Positions 1-6,106 are shown, counted from the first letter of the stretch. The stretch is DNA of 6,702 nucleotides from an uncultured Pirellulaceae bacterium (GCA_934255105.1 CAKQNH010000263.1:1-6702); one strand, 5' to 3'. Numbers and translations are program-made. Notes: generated by a model from the letters alone, not told the origin.

Positions 1-227
1 GCTCTACGTTTTGAAGCGGTTGGGGACAACTGCTCTACGTTTTGAAGCGGTTGGGGACAACCGCTCTGCGTTTTGAAGCGGTTGGGGACAACCGCTCTAC
101 GTTTTGAAGCGGTTGGGGAGAACTGCTCTACGCTCTGAAGCGGTTGGGGACAACCGCTCTACGCTTTGAAGCGGTTGGGGACAACTGCTCTACGTTTTGA
201 AGCGGTTGGGGAGAACTGCTCTACGTT
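1..227. repeat. 31-bp tandem repeat array with hairpin at every unit junction
   Basis: Seven complete 31-bp copies begin at 1, 32, 63, 94, 125, 156 and 187, followed by a 10-base partial copy at 218-227, after which the similarity stops abruptly. The array may extend left of the window. Copies differ at only five unit positions (6, 9, 11, 27 and 31). Unit positions 15-31 plus the first three bases of the next unit form an inverted repeat, AGCGGTTG-GGGA-CAACCGCT, with an 8-bp stem and 4-nt loop. The hairpins lie at 15-34, 46-65, 77-96, 108-127, 139-158, 170-189 and 201-220, separated by an 11-nt linker. The array is not coding: 31 is not a multiple of three, and each unit carries TGA on the plus strand and, in all but one copy, TAG on the minus strand, so every frame closes. 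There are no unique spacers, so it is not CRISPR. Function is unknown; a minisatellite, a protein-binding array or a transcribed structured leader are all possible. Confidence 0.95.
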
Positions 228-256
228 CCTAATCTCGGACGGTTGATGTCAGAGGC

Positions 257-265
257 TGTTACAAT
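257..265 (+). promoter_or_regulatory. possible extended -10 promoter element for the sialidase-like gene
   Basis: TGTTACAAT matches the extended -10 pattern TGnTATAAT with one mismatch. It lies 47 nt upstream of the start codon at 313, which would give a leader of about 40 nt. No convincing -35 hexamer lies 16-18 nt upstream; TTGATG at 243-248 is only 11 nt away. This is a motif match only. If real, the 31-bp array would sit directly upstream of the promoter rather than inside the transcript. Confidence 0.25.
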
Positions 266-312
266 GGTGGCTTTCGGAATACAAGATTCAGCTTTGAATG
301 AGGATATGAACG

Positions 313-1365
313 ATGCTTAAACCGAAACGCCTAACAGTTCACTTCATGCTCGCCGTGACTCTCGGGCTATGGGTAATGTCTGGTGCCAGTGCGGCCGATC
401 CGTTTGCGCTTACTGTGGTTCCGGTGGGATCCAATAATCCGCGCAACAGCGAAGCGGCTATCGTGCAGTTGAAGAGCGGTGCCTTATTGCTTGGCTGGAC
501 GGAGTTCTATGCCGGCGACGGCGCGGATCACGGTCCGGCGCGGATCTCTGGGAAGATATCGACCGACGGTGGGCGGACCTGGGGACCGAAGTACACACTG
601 GTTGAGAACGATGGTGGCAAGAACGTTATGGAAGTTAACTTCCTGCGTCTGAAAAACGAGGATATCGCATTGTTCTACTGCCAGAAGAATACGCAGAGCA
701 CGGATTGCCGAGTGATGATGCGCACGTCTGCAGACGAAGGCAAAACGTTCGGTGCTGCAAAACAATTGAGTCCTGCGGGTAAATACACTGGTCTAACCAA
801 TGGCCGATCGATCCGCCTGCGAACGGGGCGAATTCTGCTAGAAGCATGGGAGGCTGGAGATAGCTACTGCTATATTTCCGACGATGACGGTGGAAACTGG
901 CGAGAATCGCAACGAGTTCAGCCGACCGGTGGAGAATCGTTCGAGCCCGCCTGCGTGGAGCTCGAGAACGGGGACGTGTTGATGTTGCTGCGGACCGGAT
1001 TGGGGAGCCAGTACAAGAGCATTTCCAAAGATGGTGGAGAGAGCTGGAGCGAGCCAGTTGCTACCCCGTTGGTCGGTACGGCGGCACCGGTGTCGATCAG
1101 CCGTGTGCCCACATCAGGCGACCTGCTGGCGATCTGGAATCGCAATCCCGGTGCGGCAAAACGCAATCCATTGACGGCCGCAATTTCTAAAGATGAAGGG
1201 GAAACGTGGATCAACGTTCGCGCGATTGAAGACGCCGCAGGCGATGCCTGGGCTTATCCTGCCGTCACGTGGATCGGCTCGGATGCGTATGTCACCTACT
1301 TTAACTACACAGGGGGGCTATCGCTGCAGTTGACGATCCTGCCAGAGGGTTGGTTTTACAAGTAA
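313..1365 (+). CDS. exported sialidase-like protein with five Asp-boxes (BNR family)
   Basis: This 350-residue protein is predicted to be a six-bladed beta-propeller of the sialidase/neuraminidase type. Residues 1-27 form a signal peptide: basic KPKR, a hydrophobic stretch, then a GASA|AD cleavage site, so it is probably exported. Five Asp-boxes (S-x-D-x-G-x-T/S-W/F pattern) start at residues 83, 139, 189, 238 and 292, evenly spaced by about 50 residues, as expected of propeller blades. Possible active-site residues by position are Arg44 (NPRN), Asp69 or Asp72, Glu211 (FEPACVEL), Arg227 (LLRTG) and a late Tyr such as Tyr316. These assignments are tentative, and the classic FRIP motif of GH33 is not present in standard form. 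The ATG at 313 is supported by AGGA at 301-304, 8 nt upstream, and by the signal peptide starting there. The ceramidase-like gene follows on the same strand after 86 nt. Family membership is firm; true sialic acid cleavage is not shown, since many such proteins act on other glycans. Confidence 0.88.
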   Translation: MLKPKRLTVHFMLAVTLGLWVMSGASAADPFALTVVPVGSNNPRNSEAAIVQLKSGALLLGWTEFYAGDGADHGPARISGKISTDGGRTWGPKYTLVENDGGKNVMEVNFLRLKNEDIALFYCQKNTQSTDCRVMMRTSADEGKTFGAAKQLSPAGKYTGLTNGRSIRLRTGRILLEAWEAGDSYCYISDDDGGNWRESQRVQPTGGESFEPACVELENGDVLMLLRTGLGSQYKSISKDGGESWSEPVATPLVGTAAPVSISRVPTSGDLLAIWNRNPGAAKRNPLTAAISKDEGETWINVRAIEDAAGDAWAYPAVTWIGSDAYVTYFNYTGGLSLQLTILPEGWFYK

Positions 1366-1437
1366 CGTGGTGTTTAGATCCCCTACGACATTCCATAATC
1401 GGCCTGCGACGCGTGGGCTTTCGTATCCTCGACCCTT

Positions 1438-1443
1438 GGGAGA
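1438..1443 (+). promoter_or_regulatory. ribosome binding site that fixes the ceramidase-like start
   Basis: GGGAGA lies 8 nt before the ATG at 1452. The reading frame is open further upstream, to 1350 inside the preceding gene, but that ATG has no comparable site. The residues it would add do not resemble a signal peptide, whereas those after 1452 do. Confidence 0.7.
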
Positions 1444-1451
1444 ATAGCCAG

Positions 1452-3002
1452 ATGTGTCAAAAATTGACTTGGTTCTTTGGTGCTCTTTGGTTTTGCGTTC
1501 TGTGTGTGGGGGACTGCCTGCCCGCAGACCGGCCAGCAGTGGACCCGCCAGCAGCGGAACCATCGGCAGCAAATCTACTCGCAGGCACGGCTGTCGTGGA
1601 CATCACTGACAGGGAGGCGGGGCCCACGAACGATCCGCTGTTCGCAAAGGCGTTGGTGTTGTCCAGTGGCGACACTCGCCTGGTGATCGTGACAATTGAC
1701 GCTGTCGCAATTGGAGGAATTGGCCGTATTGGTGACGACTTCATGCCAACCGTGCGACAGCAGCTAAGCCGTGAGCTAGGCATCGGGCCAGAGAGCCTCA
1801 TCGTCAACGCTAGCCACTGCCATGGCGTCGTGCGAAACGATGTGGCGCAGCTCACCGTCGATGCGGTGAAGCAAGCGGCTGCCTCTCAACAACCGGTTAC
1901 CGTGGGGGTCGGCACGGGGGCGGAGGACGGCATCCAGATCAATCGCCGGCTGCGTTTAAGCAATGGTAAAGAGGCCGATATTCGACATGCCTACTCCCTG
2001 CCACCCAACGATGAAGTGGTCGAATTGGGGCCCATCGATCCGGAGATCGGGCTTCTCAGGTTTGATCGCTTGGAAGGTGGAATTCTCGCCGTCGTGTATA
2101 ACTTTGCCGTGCATCCCATCCAGGGAGTGCCCAGTGGTGGAAACACGGCCGATCTAGTTGGTTTCGCATCCAAGGCTATCGAGCAGAGTCTAGGGGGCGG
2201 TTGTACCGCGTTCTTCCTTCAAGGCTGTGCGGGTGACATCAATCCTGTCAATTACAAGCAGCCGCATGTGAGTCGGGATGCCGAACCGCTGGGCAACCGA
2301 CTGGGGCTGAACGTCTTGCGCTCTCTGCACGAGATCGTGCCCAAGCCCGATTCTCGACTGGTGATCCGCAACACAAAGCTTCAATTGCCTAGGGCAGATA
2401 CCACGCAACAGATCTATCAGTTAGAGGCATATCAACTGCAACTCGCTCAATCGCTGCGGGGAACGAGTCTGAGCTTCGATGCATTTGTGCCGCTATTGGT
2501 AAAGTACAGTTTGGGAGGCGAGTATCCGTCCGACTATCGCCACCTTTACTTGCGTGAAAAACAAACGCCACTAAACGGGCTGGCGAATCTCGACCGAGTG
2601 AATCGAAGCAACTTGGCCCAGTACATCGACAATGTCCGAACCATGGAAGAGATCACTCGGGTGAATACGAACCTGGCGTTGCTGCGCAAGCATCAAGCAG
2701 AAAATCTGGAAGCAAAAAGCCGGTTTGTTGATGTCGAGTTAACCACGATGCGCATTGCCGATTGCTTGATCACGACGTTTCCGGGAGAGCTAACCGCGCA
2801 AATCGGCTTGGATATCAAGGCTCAGTCGCCTGCTGAATTCACGTTTGTCGCGGGCTATACCAATGGATACATTTTCTACGCGCCCACCACGGAACAATTG
2901 CGCAACGTGGGCGGAGCGCAAGAGGACAGCGACTGCATTCTCGCCCCGCTTTGGGAGGAGCACTACAAGTCATCGGTGCTCAAGGTGCTGTCAGATTTGT
3001 AG
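1452..3002 (+). CDS. exported neutral/alkaline ceramidase-like protein, nucleophile Ser replaced
   Basis: The 516-residue protein starts with a probable signal peptide (MCQKLTW, a hydrophobic run, then CLPAD), followed by a Pro/Ala-rich linker at about residues 26-41. The rest resembles the N-terminal domain of neutral ceramidases, zinc amidases that release the fatty acid from ceramide. Zinc-site equivalents are visible: H122 and H124 in NASHCHG, H221 in NFAVHP, E446 in FPGE, and Y469/Y473 in AGYTNGY. The segment FLQGCAGDINP (about residues 255-265) aligns with the family's QGxxGDVSP, but the serine known as the catalytic nucleophile is Asn264 here. The protein is shorter than classic secreted ceramidases (about 650-750 residues) and appears to lack their C-terminal Ig-like domain. 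It is therefore a family member of uncertain activity, perhaps another zinc hydrolase or an inactive paralogue. It lies 86 nt after the sialidase-like gene and may be cotranscribed. The gene ends in a TAG inside a short repeat that recurs in the downstream inverted repeat. Confidence 0.82.
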   Translation: MCQKLTWFFGALWFCVLCVGDCLPADRPAVDPPAAEPSAANLLAGTAVVDITDREAGPTNDPLFAKALVLSSGDTRLVIVTIDAVAIGGIGRIGDDFMPTVRQQLSRELGIGPESLIVNASHCHGVVRNDVAQLTVDAVKQAAASQQPVTVGVGTGAEDGIQINRRLRLSNGKEADIRHAYSLPPNDEVVELGPIDPEIGLLRFDRLEGGILAVVYNFAVHPIQGVPSGGNTADLVGFASKAIEQSLGGGCTAFFLQGCAGDINPVNYKQPHVSRDAEPLGNRLGLNVLRSLHEIVPKPDSRLVIRNTKLQLPRADTTQQIYQLEAYQLQLAQSLRGTSLSFDAFVPLLVKYSLGGEYPSDYRHLYLREKQTPLNGLANLDRVNRSNLAQYIDNVRTMEEITRVNTNLALLRKHQAENLEAKSRFVDVELTTMRIADCLITTFPGELTAQIGLDIKAQSPAEFTFVAGYTNGYIFYAPTTEQLRNVGGAQEDSDCILAPLWEEHYKSSVLKVLSDL

Positions 3003-3022
3003 GCTCGCGATCTGTAGGCTCG
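2998..3022. repeat. 10-bp direct repeat overlapping a stop codon
   Basis: TGTAGGCTCG occurs at 2998-3007 and again at 3013-3022, 15 bp apart. The first copy contains the TAG stop codon of the ceramidase-like gene (3000-3002); the second is the left arm of the adjacent inverted repeat. The right arm at 3026-3035 can therefore pair with either copy, giving two alternative hairpins. The arrangement suggests a partial duplication of the palindrome's arm. Confidence 0.85.
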
Positions 3023-3037
3023 TAACGAGCCTACAGA
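3011..3037. terminator. perfect 12-bp inverted repeat between convergent genes, possible bidirectional terminator
   Basis: TCTGTAGGCTCG (3011-3022) and CGAGCCTACAGA (3026-3037) are exact reverse complements separated by TAA. The hairpin starts 8 bp after the ceramidase-like stop codon and ends 9 bp before the end of the cysteine desulfurase gene, the usual place for a bidirectional terminator. There is no T-run on either side, so it is not a canonical intrinsic terminator. It could instead be an mRNA 3'-end stabiliser or a member of a dispersed palindromic repeat family. The palindrome is certain; its function is inferred. Confidence 0.55.
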
Positions 3038-3046
3038 GTGATTCCG

Positions 3047-4273
3047 CTACGACATACCGACCAGTTTTCTCAGCTCGTGATAGGCGTCGGCCAACCACGT
3101 TGCAGCTTGATCAATTTCGCTCTGGGTATTGAAGCGGCCAATGCCGATGCGGAGACTGCTGCGAGATTCTTCTTCGCTCAGGCCGATCGCCTGCAGCACA
3201 TGGCTTGGACTGGGATTGGCGCTGGTGCAGGCGCTGCCGCTGCTGACGGCCAATTCGGGAATCGCCAACATCAAACTCTGCCCCTCGACGGGATAGAAGC
3301 AACAATTCAGATTCCCCAGCAGTCTATCCGGCTGCACGGATGTTTGCTGGGCCATCTGGCCAGAGTCTGCGGCGATCCCAGCGTCGATAGCGGGGCCGTT
3401 GAGGAAGATGTCTGGGCAGTCGCGTTGCAGCGCGCCGAATAGTTTGCTGCGCAGAGCGGCGATACGAGCTTGGTCCTGGTCGAGCGACTGCAGGCAGGCG
3501 GAAAGGGCCGCGTGCATGCCGACGATACCGGTCGTATTGAGCGTGCCGGAGCGGAAATTGTGCTGCTGGCCCCCGCCTACAATTTGCGCTTGCAAGCGAA
3601 TACGGCGACCTCGGCGGCGGACGAACAACCCGCCAACTCCCTTAGGACCATAGAACTTGTGTGCAGAGAAACTGAGCAGGTCGACGTCGAGCGCATCGAC
3701 GTCGACGGGCATGCGCCCGACGGCTTGTGTGGCGTCGGTGTGCAGCAGGCAACCCGCAGCGCGACACAAACGGGCGATCTCCGCCAGTGGCTGTATGACT
3801 CCAATCTCATTGTTGGCTAACATAACACTCACCAGCGCCGTGTCACCATCGATGGCCGCAGCTAGGGCGTCCAAGTCCACTAGGCCCGCCGCAGTGGATT
3901 CTCGGCGGAGCACGGGGACCAACTCGACCGTAAAGCCGTGTTGCTTCAGACGAGCTACCGGATCGAGCACTGCCTTGTGCTCGGTTGCGACTGAGACAAT
4001 TTTGCGCCGTGTTTGACGTGGGTGCAGGCAGGTACCCAGGATGGCCAAGTTGTTGCTCTCGGTTGCGCCGCTGGTGATAACCAGTTCGTCATCGGTCGCG
4101 GCGAGCATCCGCGCCATATCGGCGATGCACGCATCGATCTGGGCGGCTACTGTGCGGCCTGCCGCATGTGTCACGCTCCCCGCGTTGGCAAAATGCTCTC
4201 GCATGAGCGGCAACATCGCTTCCAAGGCGGCCGGATCTAGCGGGGTTGTAGCGTGATTGTCAAGGTAGATCAA
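3047..4273 (-). CDS. cysteine desulfurase (NifS/IscS family, group I), TTG start
   Basis: This 408-residue PLP enzyme takes sulfur from L-cysteine to form a protein persulfide and alanine, supplying sulfur for Fe-S clusters or tRNA thiolation in the cytoplasm. Visible signatures are the IYLDNHATTP N-terminus, SGATESNN (68-75), H99 in ATEHK, ANNEIG (153-158), D180 and Q183 in HTDATQAVG, the PLP lysine K206 in SAHKFYGPKG, R241 in FRSGTLN, and the persulfide cysteine C349 in SSGSACTS. The segment between LNG (291-293) and LNCCF (322) is about 19 residues longer than in E. coli IscS. The C-terminus stops at RKLVGMS, without the tail IscS uses to bind IscU, so calling it iscS would be unsafe. The start must be TTG at 4273: it gives the family's exact N-terminus and no ATG or GTG exists in frame between it and the upstream TAA. 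There is no strong ribosome binding site. Only 16 nt separate it from the NUDIX-like stop, so translational coupling is plausible. Confidence 0.93.
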   Translation of the reverse strand: MIYLDNHATTPLDPAALEAMLPLMREHFANAGSVTHAAGRTVAAQIDACIADMARMLAATDDELVITSGATESNNLAILGTCLHPRQTRRKIVSVATEHKAVLDPVARLKQHGFTVELVPVLRRESTAAGLVDLDALAAAIDGDTALVSVMLANNEIGVIQPLAEIARLCRAAGCLLHTDATQAVGRMPVDVDALDVDLLSFSAHKFYGPKGVGGLFVRRRGRRIRLQAQIVGGGQQHNFRSGTLNTTGIVGMHAALSACLQSLDQDQARIAALRSKLFGALQRDCPDIFLNGPAIDAGIAADSGQMAQQTSVQPDRLLGNLNCCFYPVEGQSLMLAIPELAVSSGSACTSANPSPSHVLQAIGLSEEESRSSLRIGIGRFNTQSEIDQAATWLADAYHELRKLVGMS

Positions 4274-4289
4274 CTGTTCGATTCGATGT

Positions 4290-4904
4290 TTAAAACAGGT
4301 GGGTTAAGCAGAGTTGGGACCACGTCTCAAGTCCATCGAGTTGCAGCTTGAGCTGTTCGATGGGAGCAAAGCCACTGTCGACTAAATCGAGCTCTCGAGC
4401 GCGCACATCGGGCTGTTGTAATTTGAGCAAGTGGACTACTCCCAGATGCACGCGTCCTACGGCCGACGTATCGTCGTAGATAAAGCCCACCAACTCTTCA
4501 GTGTACTCGCTATCCAGAATCACTTCTTCGGACAGTTCGCGTTGCATCCCGGAGCGATACAGGTCGTCCCCTTGTGCGTCTTCGCGCGAGATATGTCCGC
4601 CGATGCCCAGGCTGCGCTTAGCGTGCAGTCGCTTTTCACCTTGCCCGGTGCCGCGAGTGTATTGGAACAGGCTGGGTTGGCCAGCGACGTCGGCGTGCAA
4701 GATTGCGTAGGGGATGAGTTGCTTATAGCTGGGATCGTCCTCGACCGTGCTGCGCGGTCGGAACTGCATGAATTCCGGGTTGAGCAGTGCGGCTAAAGCG
4801 TCGCCGCAGAATGGCCGGAAGCCACTGAAAGTGCCCAGCAGTTCCAGGCGGCTCTCGGGAATTACGAGTACGTGTTCTTCGGCTGACAGTTGTTCAGTCG
4901 GCAT
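4290..4904 (-). CDS. NUDIX-like protein with expanded box, function unknown
   Basis: A 204-residue cytoplasmic protein recognisable as NUDIX-like from residues about 100-130. GIGGHISRE gives G102-x5-E108, and RELSEEV gives R122, E123, E126 and E127, the metal-binding glutamates of the box that hydrolyses nucleoside-diphosphate-linked substrates. The spacer between the halves is 13 residues instead of the canonical 7, and the usual glycine after EE is absent (RELSEEVIL). Other distinctive stretches are HVLVIPESR near the N-terminus, RPRSTVEDDPSYKQLIPY (49-66), LHAKRSLGIGG, GRVHLGVVH (150-158) and a final LETWSQLCLTHLF. I recall similar proteins from planctomycetes annotated only as NUDIX hydrolase or phosphoesterase; substrate is unknown. 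The ATG at 4904 is chosen because it puts the conserved HVLVIP at residue 11. The frame also opens at a GTG at 4979, but the extra 25 residues look non-conserved. No strong ribosome binding site precedes either start. It lies 115 nt after queA and 16 nt before the cysteine desulfurase gene, all on the same strand. Confidence 0.78.
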   Translation of the reverse strand: MPTEQLSAEEHVLVIPESRLELLGTFSGFRPFCGDALAALLNPEFMQFRPRSTVEDDPSYKQLIPYAILHADVAGQPSLFQYTRGTGQGEKRLHAKRSLGIGGHISREDAQGDDLYRSGMQRELSEEVILDSEYTEELVGFIYDDTSAVGRVHLGVVHLLKLQQPDVRARELDLVDSGFAPIEQLKLQLDGLETWSQLCLTHLF

Positions 4905-5019
4905 TGCTTTAGTTGTCAAGGGATATCTCGTAGTAGGGGAACGGCGGCCGGGTTCGTGCGCGACGTCGCCGGTACGCACAATCGATTCCCGTGTTCGTGT
5001 TCGATTTTTAGTTCGGTTA
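4905..5019 (-). other. 115-nt spacer between queA and the NUDIX-like gene
   Basis: This short non-coding gap contains a 10-bp palindrome, GCGACGTCGC (4960-4969), and a tandem 6-mer on the plus strand, CGTGTTCGTGTTCG (4990-5003). No intrinsic terminator or convincing promoter for the NUDIX-like gene is visible. TTGACA occurs on the minus strand about 9 nt before its ATG, but without a -10 at the right distance. Part of the gap could be coding if the GTG at 4979 were used. Confidence 0.5.
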
Positions 5020-6096
5020 TTAGACGATCAACATGCAGTCGCCGTAGCTATAGAAGCGGTAGCGCTGTTCGATGGCTTCCTGGTAGGCTTGCATGATTAA
5101 ATCGCGGCCGGCAAAGGCACAGACCAGGACTAACAGCGTGCTTTTAGGCAGGTGGAAATTGGTCATCAGCCCATCGATGGCTAAGAATTCGTAAGATGGT
5201 TTGATGAAAATTTCGGTTTCGCCCTGCCACGCATTGAGGGCCTGGGTGGTTTCTTGTGCGGCGGCTTCCAGCACGCGAGTGGAGGTGGTGCCGACGGCGA
5301 TAATGCGTCCGCCGTGCTCGCGACATTGACGCAGTTTTTCGGCCGACGCCTCGGGCAGCTCTCCGTGCTCGCTGTGCATCTTATGTTCGCTCAGGCGATC
5401 AGCGGAGACGGGACGAAAGGTTCCCAAGCCAACATGCAGAGTTACGGCAGCAGTGATGGTGCCGCGATTTTGCAAATGCCGTATCAAGTCGGTAGTGAAG
5501 TGCAGTCCGGCTGTGGGAGCGGCCACGGAACCGGGCTGACGCGCGTAGACGGTTTGATAGGATGTAATATCCTCGTCGACCATCTGGCCTTCGCGAATAT
5601 ATGGTGGCAGCGGGACGCGGCCGAAACGCTCAAGTAACTCTTGCGAGCTGGTCGATTCCTCGATGGGGCGGACAGCCAAGTGTCCGTCGTCGAGTCGCGC
5701 GATCACGTTTAGCGCCACCTCGTTGCGACCGTCTTTGTCGCGTAGCGTGATGGTTTCACCGGGCGTCAAGTTGCCGCGCGTTTTGCTCAGGATCTCCCAC
5801 ACCCCGTGGGCGTCCTCGCGCAAGTACAGCCCCTCCCACTTGCCACCGGTTGAGGTTCGCAGTCCGACGAAACGAGCGGGGATGACTTTTGAATTGTTTA
5901 ATACCAGCGCGTCGCCCGGCTCGATCAAATCGGGAAGGTCGCGCACATAATGGTGCGAGATGGATTGTGCCTTGCGGTCGATGACCATTAGCCGCGCGTC
6001 GATACGATGGTCCAGTGGATGTTGCGCGATCAACTCGCGCGGCAACTGGTAGTCGTACAATTCCAGTCTGTCTTGATCGATATCCACTTCGCGCAT
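5020..6096 (-). CDS. queA: S-adenosylmethionine:tRNA ribosyltransferase-isomerase QueA
   Basis: QueA transfers and isomerises the ribosyl part of SAM onto 7-aminomethyl-7-deazaguanine at the wobble position of GUN-anticodon tRNAs, forming epoxyqueuosine in the queuosine pathway. The 358-residue length is normal. Conserved segments in order (from the 6096 start) are LYDYQLPRELIAQHP (13-27), LNNSKVIPAR (66-75), RVPLPPYI (160-167), PTAGLHFT (194-201), HVGLGTFRPV (221-230), GTTSTRVLE (269-277), MTNFHLPKSTLL (311-322) and FYSYGDCMLI near the C-terminus. No domain is missing. An ATG four codons upstream (6108) is in frame, but the ATG at 6096 is preferred because GGAG sits 6 nt before it. It is the first of three same-strand genes and diverges from the glycosyltransferase gene. 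No queA-end hairpin with a T-run is visible before the next gene, so readthrough into the NUDIX-like gene is possible. Confidence 0.96.
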   Translation of the reverse strand: MREVDIDQDRLELYDYQLPRELIAQHPLDHRIDARLMVIDRKAQSISHHYVRDLPDLIEPGDALVLNNSKVIPARFVGLRTSTGGKWEGLYLREDAHGVWEILSKTRGNLTPGETITLRDKDGRNEVALNVIARLDDGHLAVRPIEESTSSQELLERFGRVPLPPYIREGQMVDEDITSYQTVYARQPGSVAAPTAGLHFTTDLIRHLQNRGTITAAVTLHVGLGTFRPVSADRLSEHKMHSEHGELPEASAEKLRQCREHGGRIIAVGTTSTRVLEAAAQETTQALNAWQGETEIFIKPSYEFLAIDGLMTNFHLPKSTLLVLVCAFAGRDLIMQAYQEAIEQRYRFYSYGDCMLIV

Positions 6097-6102
6097 GAAT
6101 GA

Positions 6103-6106
6103 CTCC
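6103..6106 (-). promoter_or_regulatory. ribosome binding site deciding the queA start
   Basis: GGAG on the minus strand lies 6 nt upstream of the ATG at 6096. It overlaps the alternative upstream ATG at 6108, which itself has only an A/T-rich TTTTCTAAA before it. This favours the shorter 358-residue product. Confidence 0.65.

Noticed and set aside
1..227. CRISPR array
   Set aside because: The copies are directly adjacent with no unique spacers; the whole 31-bp period is repeated sequence.
1..227. Repeat-containing protein gene
   Set aside because: The period is not a multiple of three and stops recur in all frames on both strands.
1350..1451. Longer N-terminus for the ceramidase-like protein
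   Set aside because: It would overlap the sialidase-like gene, has no ribosome binding site and would bury the signal peptide; the ATG at 1452 has GGGAGA 8 nt upstream.
3038..3820. Plus-strand open frames of about 70-135 codons opposite the cysteine desulfurase
   Set aside because: They are antisense shadows of a well-conserved gene, with low-complexity Arg/Ala/Cys-rich products that resemble no family I know.
4431..4796. 121-codon plus-strand frame opposite the NUDIX-like gene
   Set aside because: The minus-strand product has clear conserved motifs through this stretch; the plus-strand product has none.
4911..4922. TTGACA as a -35 element for the NUDIX-like gene
   Set aside because: The matching -10 would fall inside the coding region and no TATAAT-like hexamer is present at 16-18 nt.
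4905..4979. GTG start giving the NUDIX-like protein 25 more residues
   Set aside because: The extra residues look random and the ATG at 4904 sits at the expected distance before the conserved HVLVIP; a weak possibility remains.
5254..5637. 127-codon plus-strand frame inside queA
   Set aside because: It is antisense to invariant QueA motifs and has no ribosome binding site or recognisable domain.
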